This document shows, one piece after another, positions 1 through 7,953 of a DNA stretch of 64,000 nucleotides. The translations under genes and the position numbers were made by a program. The notes under the pieces were generated by a model that made no database searches, had not been told where the DNA came from, and saw only the letters and a list, made by a program, of their open reading frames with translations. Source of the stretch: Hwanghaeella grinnelliae (GTDB lineage: Bacteria; Pseudomonadota; Alphaproteobacteria; UBA8366; Aestuariispiraceae); contig NZ_SADE01000003.1 of NCBI RefSeq assembly GCF_004005845.1, positions 1 to 64,000 on the forward strand, in the 5' to 3' direction. Each line of letters opens with the position of its first letter. Position 1 is the first letter of the stretch.

Positions 1-122
1 CCGTACGTGTCCGACATAACCTTCGTAATCGCAGCCGTCAGCGTCGTCTTGCCATGGTCAACGTGACCAATCGTGCCGATGTTGCAGTGCGGCTTATTAC
101 GCTCAAACTTCTCTTTCGCCAT
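1..122 (-). CDS. tuf: Elongation factor Tu, N-terminal fragment (cut by window edge)
   Basis: Reading the minus strand from the ATG at 122-120 gives [20 protein letters not shown] followed by [20 protein letters not shown]. This is the EF-Tu start, with the G1 P-loop GHVDHGKT of translational GTPases. EF-Tu delivers aminoacyl-tRNA to the ribosome in the cytoplasm. Only about 40 codons are inside the window; the rest lies to the left. An AGGGAA element sits about 10 bases before the start. The gene follows tRNA-Tyr and tRNA-Gly on the same strand, the order known from the E. coli tufB operon, so co-transcription with the tRNAs is likely (inference). Confidence 0.96.
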   Translation of the reverse strand, partial: MAKEKFERNKPHCNIGTIGHVDHGKTTLTAAITKVMSDTY

Positions 123-265
123 CTCTACACGTTCCCTGGGTCTACCAGTTAATCTTTCAAGTTCATGCACCGCGCACGGCACACCGCTTCCGACACTTCC
201 AGACCGCGGCCCTTTTACCCGGCTGCGTTGTTGGGCAGCCAAGGCACCGGACAAATCCGGCTGAC

Positions 266-339
266 TGGAGCGGGCAGCGGGAATCGAACCCGCACCAAGA
301 GCTTGGAAGGCTCATGTGATACCATTTCACCATGCCCGC
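266..339 (-). tRNA. tRNA-Gly (anticodon TCC)
   Basis: The minus strand folds as a 74-nt cloverleaf with encoded CCA. The acceptor GCGGGCA pairs with TGCCCGC, the T-loop is GGTTCGATTCC, and the anticodon loop CTTCCAA reads TCC. It lies between tRNA-Tyr and tuf on the same strand. Confidence 0.95.
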
Positions 340-430
340 ACAAAAATCGACGACAGAACGGCCGATACGGTCTTGTCCCGTACCAGCCCTTGTACCGTCG
401 GCCCCATGCAAACCCGCAGGGCACATCGCA

Positions 431-515
431 TGGTGGAGGGAGTTGGATTCGAACCAACGTAGGCTAAGCCAACGGGTTTACAGCCCGTCCCCTTTAACCA
501 CTCGGGCATCCCTCC
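431..515 (-). tRNA. tRNA-Tyr (anticodon GTA)
   Basis: The minus strand gives an 85-nt class II tRNA with a long variable arm and encoded CCA. The acceptor GGAGGGA pairs with TCCCTCC, and the anticodon loop CTGTAAA reads GTA. A long variable arm is expected for bacterial tRNA-Tyr. It is first in a tRNA-Tyr, tRNA-Gly, tuf series. Confidence 0.95.
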
Positions 516-705
516 AGAATGCGTGCCCAAACCGAACCTGGAACTCTTGTCGGCGGCGTGCGGTGTATGACTTGCTACAGGGGATGTCAACTCCATTACC
601 GGCACCAATTGGCCGATGTCGTGCTTGGTTTGCTCTTGCAGCATCGCGCTGCTTGCGGCGCTGCCTTTCCGGACCTACAGCTATCTTCCCGAAGGGAAGG
701 AAGAG

Positions 706-1644
706 ATGACGAAACGCAATCCAAGAAAATCAGGCCTCGGCAAGCCCCCCAGCAAATCCCCCGGTAAATCCCAGGGCAAGCCCCAAGGAAAACCCCAGGG
801 TAATTCCCCGAGCAAATCCCCAGGCAATTCCCCAGGCAATTCCCCAGGCAATTCCAAGGGGCGGAACACGGGCCGGGCAAGGTCCGAAACGCGCGGAAAA
901 GCGCCCCGCGACAAGCGTGTCTGGCTGTTTGGCCAGCATCCGGTGACCGCTGCCTTGGGCAACCCCAATCGCTGGGTCCAGCGACTATTGGCAACGCGGC
1001 AGGGATTGGAGCGCTTGGCCGAGGCAAAAAACCTGCACGATATCTCGGTGGAAGAAACCGACGGTCGAACCCTGGAAACACTGCTGCCGGAAGGCGCGGT
1101 TCATCAAGGCCTTGCCGCCCTCTGTGACCCGCTCGATCCGGTATTCGTCGAGGATATCATTTCCGATGAAAGCGAATCGAAGCCTGTCCTGATCCTCGAT
1201 CAAGTCACCGACCCCCATAACGTCGGCGCTATCTTGCGGTCCGCCGCGATTTTCGGCGCCGCTGCCGTGATCATACAGGATCGCAACGCCCCGCCGGAAA
1301 GCGGTACCCTGGCCAAATCGGCAAGCGGCGCGCTCGAATCGGTCCCTCTGGTCCGCGCCGGCAATCTCAGCCAAACGATCGGAATTTTGCAGACCGCCGG
1401 ATACTGGGTCGTCGGCCTTGCCGGCGAAGCGGAGGGTATGCTTCAGCAGGCAAAACTGAATCGGAAAACGGCGATCGTGCTGGGTGCCGAAGGGGCGGGC
1501 CTGAGACGGCTGACGGCGGAACGATGCGACCAATTGGTGCGTATTCCCATGGCGCCGAACCAGATCGGCAGCTTGAATGTGTCGAATGCCGCCGCCGTCG
1601 CCCTTTACGAATTGTGGCGTGCGGCGTCATCCGCGGATGCGTGA
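706..1644 (+). CDS. rlmB: TrmH/SpoU-family 23S rRNA (guanosine-2'-O-)-methyltransferase, RlmB-like
   Basis: Protein of 312 aa. Motifs of the SpoU SAM-dependent 2'-O-ribose methyltransferases are present: DPHNVGAILRSA (motif 1), VLGAEGAGLRRL (motif 2) and IGSLNVSNAAAVALYE (motif 3). A substrate-binding segment beginning VWLFGQHPV precedes them. The E. coli relative modifies G2251 of 23S rRNA. The start at 706 follows a GGAAGGAAGAG purine run; an upstream in-frame start at 616 lacks this and is not used here. Residues about 13-50 are a lysine/proline/glycine-rich low-complexity tail made of tetrapeptide units such as GNSP, GKPQ and SKSP, absent from the family core. The 3' end overlaps the convergent gene by 18 bases. 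Confidence 0.9.
   Translation: MTKRNPRKSGLGKPPSKSPGKSQGKPQGKPQGNSPSKSPGNSPGNSPGNSKGRNTGRARSETRGKAPRDKRVWLFGQHPVTAALGNPNRWVQRLLATRQGLERLAEAKNLHDISVEETDGRTLETLLPEGAVHQGLAALCDPLDPVFVEDIISDESESKPVLILDQVTDPHNVGAILRSAAIFGAAAVIIQDRNAPPESGTLAKSASGALESVPLVRAGNLSQTIGILQTAGYWVVGLAGEAEGMLQQAKLNRKTAIVLGAEGAGLRRLTAERCDQLVRIPMAPNQIGSLNVSNAAAVALYELWRAASSADA
751..858 (+). repeat. 12-bp-period coding repeat in the 5' end of rlmB
   Basis: A tandem array of about nine imperfect 12-base units encodes tetrapeptides of the type [GS][KN][SP][PQ]. The last three copies are almost identical (core AATTCCCCAGGC). The array stays in frame and adds a disordered basic tail before the methyltransferase domain. Replication slippage is the likely origin (inference). 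Confidence 0.85.
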
Positions 1645-2325
1645 CAGAGATTGAGGCACCGATTGCGGGAACAGTGAGAACAGAAGGACCGGTTCCTGCA
1701 GCAGGTAAAATTCATCGCGCGGCGTCATGTCGGTAATGATGAAGTGAAACTGAACGGCGCCCCCGCTATTCACATGGCCATTCTTGAACCGGACGCGGTC
1801 ATGCGGCTCAGATATCCGTTCACCCACCAGGAAACGGTCGGAATGGAAGGCACTGCGATCTACGGCGCGGGTCTGATCGAACGAAAGACCGTCCCAATAG
1901 TCGCTGGGGCGGCGTAGCTCCTCCTGCAATTCAACATCGAAGCCAACCCAAACGCCTGCTGCGACATTCCGAACACGGCAGACGACCCACAGCCTGAGAA
2001 TCGGTGCCGCGGCGACCGAACCGGCCAGACGCGCATTGCGGATGGTGATCACGAAGGGCCCAAGCCCGTTCAGGTCTTGATCGATCACGATCGGATCATC
2101 GACCGTCCCCGCCCCGGTTACCGATAGAATGTGGAACCCGCCGAGCCTGTCGCTGAATTCAAAGCCACCCGCCCGATGCCATGCGGGTTCGGCCGCGGTT
2201 GCGGTAGACGGCATAAAGGCCATGGCGAGCAGAAACACAGCAACAGCGCAGCTAATGCCGAAACTGATTGGCCCCACAGCCTTACGCCATGCCTTTCGGG
2301 ACCATAGCGTCAAACGTGCCTTCAT
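1627..2325 (-). CDS. Secreted protein of unknown function
   Basis: Protein of 232 aa that I do not recognise. It has a basic N-terminus followed by a hydrophobic stretch (about residues 22-38, ISCAVAVFLLAMAF) and an Ala-rich site (TATAAEP), so it is probably exported. The mature part looks beta-rich, with motifs such as GAGTVDDPIVIDQDL and GGAVQFHFIITD, and has no cysteine-rich or catalytic signature I can name. Its last 18 bases overlap the end of rlmB, so the two genes converge. The ATG at 2325 has no strong ribosome-binding site. Function is not assigned. Confidence 0.75.
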   Translation of the reverse strand: MKARLTLWSRKAWRKAVGPISFGISCAVAVFLLAMAFMPSTATAAEPAWHRAGGFEFSDRLGGFHILSVTGAGTVDDPIVIDQDLNGLGPFVITIRNARLAGSVAAAPILRLWVVCRVRNVAAGVWVGFDVELQEELRRPSDYWDGLSFDQTRAVDRSAFHSDRFLVGERISEPHDRVRFKNGHVNSGGAVQFHFIITDMTPRDEFYLLQEPVLLFSLFPQSVPQSLSRIRG

Positions 2326-2513
2326 GATGATTAAGGATACACCATTATCGGCCCGGCAGCTATCGGTGCCCTTTTCACGGTTTCGTTGACGGCAGGTTGA
2401 CGGCCCATCGCAATAGGCATTACGTCATCGCCGCCTTCCCAGTTGCCTCCAAACGCGCAAAGCGCTAGAGAGTGCCCGTCAAGCCTGGGCTGGCCTAAAA
2501 CAGGCCATTTGGC

Positions 2514-2589
2514 GCCCCTATAGCTCAGTTGGTAGAGCATCTGATTTGTAATCAGAGGGTCGGGAGTTCGAGTCTCTCTGGGGGCACCA
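2514..2589 (+). tRNA. tRNA-Thr (anticodon TGT)
   Basis: 76-nt cloverleaf with encoded CCA. The acceptor GCCCCTA pairs with TGGGGGC (one G-U pair). The D-arm AGCTCAGTTGGTAGAGC, the anticodon loop TTTGTAA reading TGT, and the T-arm GGGAGTTCGAGTCTCTC are all clear. Confidence 0.96.
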
Positions 2590-2643
2590 TCTTCCTTCGA
2601 GGTGTTCTGGACGACCGTTGGCCCAGGATATGTGAGGCGGAAG

Positions 2644-4242
2644 ATGAGCAGCCCGGTTCGGGAAAATCAGGAAGACGCCTTTGCCTGTTTGTACGCCCTT
2701 GCCACGACCGGCGACGCCGAGGCAAAGCGGATCGATACCCACGCCAACGTCATATTCATCGGTCAGGACCGCGTCTACAAAGTAAAGCGGGCCGTCTATT
2801 ACCCCTTCCTGGACTATTCGACAGTCGCGCTGCGCTACCGGTACTGTGCATCCGAAGTGATGCTGAATCGGCGCACCGCCCCGGACCTGTATCTCGGTAT
2901 CATCCCCTTGATCCGGACGCCCGACGGGTCGCTTGCCTCGGGCGACATGATCGACGATCCCGACCCGGTCACCCCTCCGCAGATACATCAACAAGCATCC
3001 GATTGGGCGGTGGTGATGCGGCGCTTCGACGAGAACGCCTTGTTCGACAAATTGGCCGAACGGGAAGAACTCACCAACGACCATCTGCATGATTTGGGCG
3101 AAAGCATCGCGAGTTTCCACGCAAAGACCTCGCCCGTGCGGAACGATTGGGACCGGATAAATCGGGAGGTCCTGACCGACAACCTGGCCGAAATCGCCGA
3201 CGCGCCGTGGCTGCCTGCTGACGCCGTCGCGGATCACCGCAGGCAATGCGAGGCATTGTTCGAAACGCTTGCGCCCCGACTGGCCCAGAGAGCGGCAGAC
3301 GGGTTCATCCGGCAATGCCACGGTGATATCCACCTGCGGAACATCGTCCTCATCGATGGGCGCGCAACACTGTTCGACTGCATCGAATTCAGCGACGACT
3401 TTTCCCAAATCGATTGCCTCTACGATCTGGCCTTCCTGCTGATGGACCTTGAGCATCGGGCAATGCCGGGGGCCGCGTGCCGGGTTCTGAACCGATATCT
3501 CGAAGAAACCGGGGATTATGCAGGCATCGGTCTGTTGCCTTTCTACACAGCCCTGCGCGCCCAGGTTCGGGCGAAAATTGAAATCGCGACCGTCGGTTTC
3601 GCGGAAACGCAGGAACAGGCCGACCAACACCGCCGCGAAGCGATGCAATATTTCAACCTAGCCTGCAGGGCGATCAATCGCCCTCCTGCTCGCCTAATCG
3701 CGGTCGGCGGCCCATCCGGGTCAGGCAAGTCGACACTCGCCATGGCGGTCGCGGAACGCATGTCACGGCATTATGGCCCGGCGGTCATGGTCCTACGCAG
3801 CGATGGGATCCGGAAATCCCTATTCGGTGTTGCCGAAACCACCAAATTACCGCCTGAGGCGTACAAGACCGAGGTCAGCAAGCGTGTTTACCGACATATG
3901 CATGAGGCCGCAGCGCTCGCCCTGACGCAAGGTGCTCCGGTCTTGTTGGACGCCACACATACCCACCCGGACTCCCGACAAGCGGCATCAGACCTTGCGG
4001 CCTCCCAAAGCGTGCCGTTTCAGGGGCTTTGGGCTACGGCCCCGCGGGACGTTCTGGTCGATCGAGTCTCCGCGCGGACGCAGGATGCTTCCGACGCCGA
4101 TGCCGCGATTGTTCGGATGCAGTTGAAGCAGGATTGGGGAGTGCTCGACTGGGCGGAAATAGACACTTCCAAAAGGTCCAGTGGCTTGGATGAACAGGCC
4201 GCCTCGGAAGCGAAAGCCGCCGAAATTCTCAATCTGGCCTGA
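2644..4242 (+). CDS. Fused aminoglycoside-phosphotransferase-like / P-loop kinase protein
   Basis: Protein of 532 aa with two kinase-type halves. Residues about 30-330 match the APH/choline-kinase fold: Brenner motif CHGDIHLRN (His226-Gly-Asp228) and metal-binding FDCIEF (Asp245). Residues about 348-530 form an AAA/zeta-toxin-like P-loop kinase with Walker A GGPSGSGKST (355-364) and a later DATH segment. The family is common in proteobacteria but the substrate is not established; it should not be called a resistance gene on this evidence. Start 2644 was chosen for the preceding GAGGCGGAAG; a further start exists at 2602. It lies 55 bases after tRNA-Thr and converges with the next gene. Confidence 0.85.
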   Translation: MSSPVRENQEDAFACLYALATTGDAEAKRIDTHANVIFIGQDRVYKVKRAVYYPFLDYSTVALRYRYCASEVMLNRRTAPDLYLGIIPLIRTPDGSLASGDMIDDPDPVTPPQIHQQASDWAVVMRRFDENALFDKLAEREELTNDHLHDLGESIASFHAKTSPVRNDWDRINREVLTDNLAEIADAPWLPADAVADHRRQCEALFETLAPRLAQRAADGFIRQCHGDIHLRNIVLIDGRATLFDCIEFSDDFSQIDCLYDLAFLLMDLEHRAMPGAACRVLNRYLEETGDYAGIGLLPFYTALRAQVRAKIEIATVGFAETQEQADQHRREAMQYFNLACRAINRPPARLIAVGGPSGSGKSTLAMAVAERMSRHYGPAVMVLRSDGIRKSLFGVAETTKLPPEAYKTEVSKRVYRHMHEAAALALTQGAPVLLDATHTHPDSRQAASDLAASQSVPFQGLWATAPRDVLVDRVSARTQDASDADAAIVRMQLKQDWGVLDWAEIDTSKRSSGLDEQAASEAKAAEILNLA

Positions 4243-4245
4243 CGA

Positions 4246-5124
4246 TCAACTGGAACCGCCGATCCAATACGGGGCTGGTTGGCCCGCACCCACTCCTGAG
4301 CTCAACCATTCTTCCCAAGTTGTCTCGATCGACCCGTAGACGCCGTTCCCGCGAATCCTCGAAAGCCCGACGTCCAGCGCCTGCGCCAGCCAAACGGACC
4401 TGGCGTTGTCTGCTCTCGAAAAAGACACGAAAAGATCGAAATTGGCCAATTCCGCAACGGGCCTAGGCACCGGAGACATCTTTTCTGCATTGTTGCCGAT
4501 ATGGAACTGGGCAACCTTCTCGTAAACCACGGCAAAATTCGCCCGCCCGCGCGATACGAGGGCCAGCGTCTGCAGATCCGTATCGACCTCGATCTTCCGT
4601 ATACGGGGGTTCCCGTCGAAGACATCTGTATAGGTGTAACCGCGGACCACTGAAAAAGTCGCCGTTTCGAATTGTTGTTTGGTAAAGACTTCCTGAAATG
4701 ACGGCGGGCCATAAACCAAAACCCGGCCGCGAAACAACGGCATCTTGTGGAAAAGGTACCTCTGCAAATTTTCCTCGGAATCCGTGGTGTTGAAACAGCC
4801 GTCTATCCTTCCGGCCTGCACCTCCCGAAGACAGCGGCTATACGGCATCTGAACCAAATCCAACGCACAGCCGACCGCCTCAAACGCAGCCGAGACGATA
4901 TCCAGCGAGAACCCGCGAAGCTGTTCCTCGTAAACACCAGTATAAGGGAAGAAGCTGTCCTCTGCCGCCAACACGACCTTCTCGTCAGGGCTACAGCGCG
5001 GCGAGACAGCGTCCGTCGCGTGCCCCGCGGTCGTCGCCATCACTAGGAATAATGCAATCGCTATTCTAATCAAACCCAAGCCCCGGCACCCAAGACAGTC
5101 CCCACAAAAAGCTATTCTACACAA
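4246..5124 (-). CDS. Amino-acid-type periplasmic solute-binding protein (SBP_bac_3 family)
   Basis: Protein of up to 292 aa. A hydrophobic signal segment (about residues 19-36) precedes a family 3 binding fold: LAAEDSFFPYTG and LRGFSLDIVSAAFEAVGCALDL near the N-terminus, then GRIDGCFNTTDSEEN. Such proteins bind small polar ligands in the periplasm. No permease or ATPase gene is next to it, so it may feed a receptor or be an orphan. The start is uncertain: the longest frame begins with TTG at 5124, and a TTG 17 codons later would give a more normal signal peptide. It diverges from the histidine kinase at 5308 across an AT-rich gap. Confidence 0.8.
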   Translation of the reverse strand: MCRIAFCGDCLGCRGLGLIRIAIALFLVMATTAGHATDAVSPRCSPDEKVVLAAEDSFFPYTGVYEEQLRGFSLDIVSAAFEAVGCALDLVQMPYSRCLREVQAGRIDGCFNTTDSEENLQRYLFHKMPLFRGRVLVYGPPSFQEVFTKQQFETATFSVVRGYTYTDVFDGNPRIRKIEVDTDLQTLALVSRGRANFAVVYEKVAQFHIGNNAEKMSPVPRPVAELANFDLFVSFSRADNARSVWLAQALDVGLSRIRGNGVYGSIETTWEEWLSSGVGAGQPAPYWIGGSS

Positions 5125-5307
5125 AATCCATCAAAAATAACGACCAAGTTAATATTTAGAATAGGCTGAAGTTACATGCCGACACAAAGATAAGAGATAA
5201 CTAAATCTTTTTTCATTATTGCGAGGATATACTTTTTGTTGTTTTGATCAGAGAGATTTTGGGATTCATTATTTAGTTCGTACTTTGAAAACGTCGAAAC
5301 AACTGCA
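5125..5307. promoter_or_regulatory. AT-rich divergent intergenic region
   Basis: This gap separates a minus-strand binding-protein gene from a plus-strand kinase gene and is strikingly AT-rich for the window, with runs such as AAATCTTTTTTCATTATT. Promoters for both directions are expected here. I cannot assign a specific operator. Confidence 0.5.
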
Positions 5308-6762
5308 GTGGAAAGAATGCCGTTCCAACCTTCGTCAATCCCATTTCGGCGCCGACTATCGGTGCGGCAAGCCCAGCTTGCCGTCGTGATCGCGCTCGGC
5401 ATCGGGACGGTATCCGCTTTGGCCCAGATCTTGGCCGATGCGTCCAACGAGCGCGAAAGTTTGGAAACTCATGCCTCATTCGTATTGGATTACGCCAGCC
5501 TTCCAGCAGCGCGGGCGTCATATCGTCTAGACGGTGTCGGTGCACAGGAATTGGCGCAAAGCTTGTTGAGCGATCCCGCGTTAATAGAGACGACTATCCT
5601 CGATGATTTCGGAGACCTCCTCGCGAAAGCCACGCGGCATGCGTCCATGCAACATGGGGTCGTTACGGATTTCCTCCTCGGTTCCAAACCGATCGGTTTT
5701 GAGCGCGACTTGTTCATCAACGCGACCACCTATGTGGGGAAACTAAAGATCGAGATCGACCCCATCGCAGCCGCACCCGGTTTCGAACAACGCACGATAA
5801 ACTCAATAGTGTCCGAATTGGTTAAGAGCTTGCTGCTGTCGGTCCTGCTGCTGGTCATCTACCAGTTTATGGTCACAAAGCGGGTCACGCGCTTGGCCGA
5901 GCAGGTTGCGCTGTCAGGCAATGCTAATGACGGCGAGGTGGACGGGGACGAACTCGACCAACTCGAACAGCGCTTCAGGGATTGGACGATGGCCTTGAAA
6001 AACACCGCCCGGAAAGCCGAGCATGCAAACAATGCGAAGACGGTTTTCCTGGCCAGTATGAGCCATGAGATGCGCACCCCGTTAAACGCGATCATCGGAT
6101 ACGCCGAAATGCTGGAAATGGGCATTGGAATCGATGATCCGTCCAAACGAGCACAATACCTAAAAAGTATCGTCTCATCGGGACGCCACCTCAACAAACT
6201 GCTCGCCGACATCCTTGACTTCTCGAAGATCGAGGCCGGCGCTTTGGACTTCCACCTAGAAGAACTTTCTCCAGCCGAAGTCATCCAGGAGAATGTCAGC
6301 CTCTTTCAAGACATGGTGGGGGAAAACGGTCTAAAATTCGAAACCGACATGACGGCATGCTCAACGACAGTCATCGCCGACCGTTCCAGATTGCGTCAGG
6401 TACTCCTCAACCTGGTTTCCAATGCGGTCAAATACAACAAGCCGGGCGGTATCGTTCGGATAGGCTGTATTTGCACGGACCCGCGCCTCATCCGCCTGTA
6501 TGTAGAAGATACTGGAATCGGCATCCCCGAGGATCAACGCGAGGTCCTTTTTTCCGATTTCGTGAGAGGCCGCCATCACCAGGCGGACATTCCCGGCGCC
6601 GGATTGGGTTTGGCGATTTCGAAACTGCTCACCGAAGGCATGGGCGGAATCATGGGCTGTGACAGCAAACTAGGGGATGGATCTTCTTTCTGGATAGAAT
6701 TACCGGCCAAGACGAGCGCGCCTTCAGGGATCAATACAAAAATCCCGGAAATTCGGACATGA
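5308..6762 (+). CDS. Membrane sensor histidine kinase, first gene of the kinase/binding-protein/kinase unit
   Basis: Protein of 484 aa. It has a basic N-terminus with the motif PFRRRLSVRQA, TM1 at about 25-43, a periplasmic domain of about 125 residues, TM2 at about 172-189, a HisKA domain with phosphoacceptor His253 in SHEMRTPLNAIIG, and an HATPase domain (N-box LLNLVSNAVKY, G1 DTGIGI, G2 GAGLGL). There is no receiver domain, so it must pass phosphate to a separate protein. The GTG at 5308 gives the longest frame; an ATG at 5317 is possible. The following binding-protein gene starts 30 bases after the stop. The N-terminus and sensor resemble those of the kinase at 7954. Confidence 0.9.
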   Translation: MERMPFQPSSIPFRRRLSVRQAQLAVVIALGIGTVSALAQILADASNERESLETHASFVLDYASLPAARASYRLDGVGAQELAQSLLSDPALIETTILDDFGDLLAKATRHASMQHGVVTDFLLGSKPIGFERDLFINATTYVGKLKIEIDPIAAAPGFEQRTINSIVSELVKSLLLSVLLLVIYQFMVTKRVTRLAEQVALSGNANDGEVDGDELDQLEQRFRDWTMALKNTARKAEHANNAKTVFLASMSHEMRTPLNAIIGYAEMLEMGIGIDDPSKRAQYLKSIVSSGRHLNKLLADILDFSKIEAGALDFHLEELSPAEVIQENVSLFQDMVGENGLKFETDMTACSTTVIADRSRLRQVLLNLVSNAVKYNKPGGIVRIGCICTDPRLIRLYVEDTGIGIPEDQREVLFSDFVRGRHHQADIPGAGLGLAISKLLTEGMGGIMGCDSKLGDGSSFWIELPAKTSAPSGINTKIPEIRT

Positions 6763-6792
6763 CGATTGCTGAACCAGGGAGGGCTCGCAGCA

Positions 6793-7950
6793 ATGAGCTG
6801 TAGGGGGGGTGAATTCTCAAACTTTGCGGCTGCCCTGCGACGTGGCTCATTGTATGCCCTTGTTCTGTCCGTGTGCTTGGCGGCCGCATCACCAACACCT
6901 GGCTTTACCAGCGAACCGCCGAAGCGCGTGCTATTCGTGAATCCCGGCTTCGCTGACAAAGGCTTCTGGAAAGCCGTCAGCGAAACGATGGAGGCCGCAG
7001 CCACAGCGTTGGGCTTCGAGTTGACGATCGTCAGCGGGGACAGAAAATGGCCCCTGATGGTGTCGCGCGGCCTTGCCGCACTAAACGACTTGAAACCGGA
7101 TTATGCCATTCTGGTGAACGAACATCAGCAGGTTCCTCAGTTAATGGAAGCCGCCGAAGCAGATGGTATCAAGACAATCCTGCTTCTGAACGGGCTAACG
7201 GCGGACCAAGAGGCGCGCATGAATGGCCCGCGTCAGACCCTGTCTAACTGGTTGGGAACGATCACACCGGACAATGAGATCGCCGGTTACGAAATGGCCC
7301 AATCACTTTTGACAGCTGGCGGCGCGCTAGGACTGGATAAGGACGGCTTGTCGATCCTTACACTCGCTGGGGACTTCAAGACGCCTGCCTCTATCGTCCG
7401 GCTCCAAGGGTTAGACCGGGCTTTGCAGGAATTCAGACCGTTGTCCGAGGCCCGACGAATAACCGTGAATTGGTCGGAACGACAAGCATATGAGCGGACA
7501 AAAATTTTCCTGAAGACCTCACGTGTCGATGGTATTTGGGCTGCTAACGATCCCATTGCGATTGGCGCGATCAAGGCATCGCGCGAAGCCGGTAAGGAGC
7601 CGGGTCGGGATATTGTCGTCACCGGCCTCAATTGGTCGCGCGAAGCCGTCGACCTTGTGCGCGATGGGAAAATGACGCTGACCCATGGCGGTCATTTCCT
7701 GGCCGGGGCATGGGTCATCGTTCTGCTTTACGACTATGAAAACGGTAAGGACTTCGCGGAGATTTCATCGCACCTATCCTTCCCCATGAGCTCGATCCAC
7801 GCCGGGAACGCCGACGCCTATGTCGACGCCTTTGGCGATGGGGACTGGTCCAAGATCAACTTCAAACATTTCAGCCGCGCCGAGAATCCAAGCCTCAAAA
7901 AGTACCCGTTCAACTTGACCGCCCTGCTCTCATCCCGACGCGTGGACTGA
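6793..7950 (+). CDS. LuxP-like periplasmic sugar-type binding protein
   Basis: Protein of 385 aa. A hydrophobic export segment (about residues 17-35) is followed by a type I periplasmic-binding fold: KRVLFVNPGFADKGFWKAVS at the start, a second strand ending in DYAILVNEHQQVP, and VDGIWAANDPIAIGAIKA plus VVTGLNWSREAVDLV in the C-lobe. This layout is shared with LuxP and ribose-type binding proteins. No transporter genes adjoin it; it is sandwiched between two histidine kinase genes, which suggests a sensory co-receptor role (inference, modelled on LuxP-LuxQ). The start at 6793 follows AGGGAGGG at 9-base spacing; a TTG at 6766 is possible. The next gene begins 3 bases after the stop. Confidence 0.86.
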   Translation: MSCRGGEFSNFAAALRRGSLYALVLSVCLAAASPTPGFTSEPPKRVLFVNPGFADKGFWKAVSETMEAAATALGFELTIVSGDRKWPLMVSRGLAALNDLKPDYAILVNEHQQVPQLMEAAEADGIKTILLLNGLTADQEARMNGPRQTLSNWLGTITPDNEIAGYEMAQSLLTAGGALGLDKDGLSILTLAGDFKTPASIVRLQGLDRALQEFRPLSEARRITVNWSERQAYERTKIFLKTSRVDGIWAANDPIAIGAIKASREAGKEPGRDIVVTGLNWSREAVDLVRDGKMTLTHGGHFLAGAWVIVLLYDYENGKDFAEISSHLSFPMSSIHAGNADAYVDAFGDGDWSKINFKHFSRAENPSLKKYPFNLTALLSSRRVD

Positions 7951-7953
7951 CAA

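Noticed and set aside
751-858. CRISPR-like short repeats
   Set aside because: Units are contiguous, 12 bases long, in frame and without spacers; they are a coding repeat.
2518-3648. Open frame antisense to the fused kinase gene, spanning tRNA-Thr
   Set aside because: It crosses a tRNA gene and lies opposite a well-supported protein.
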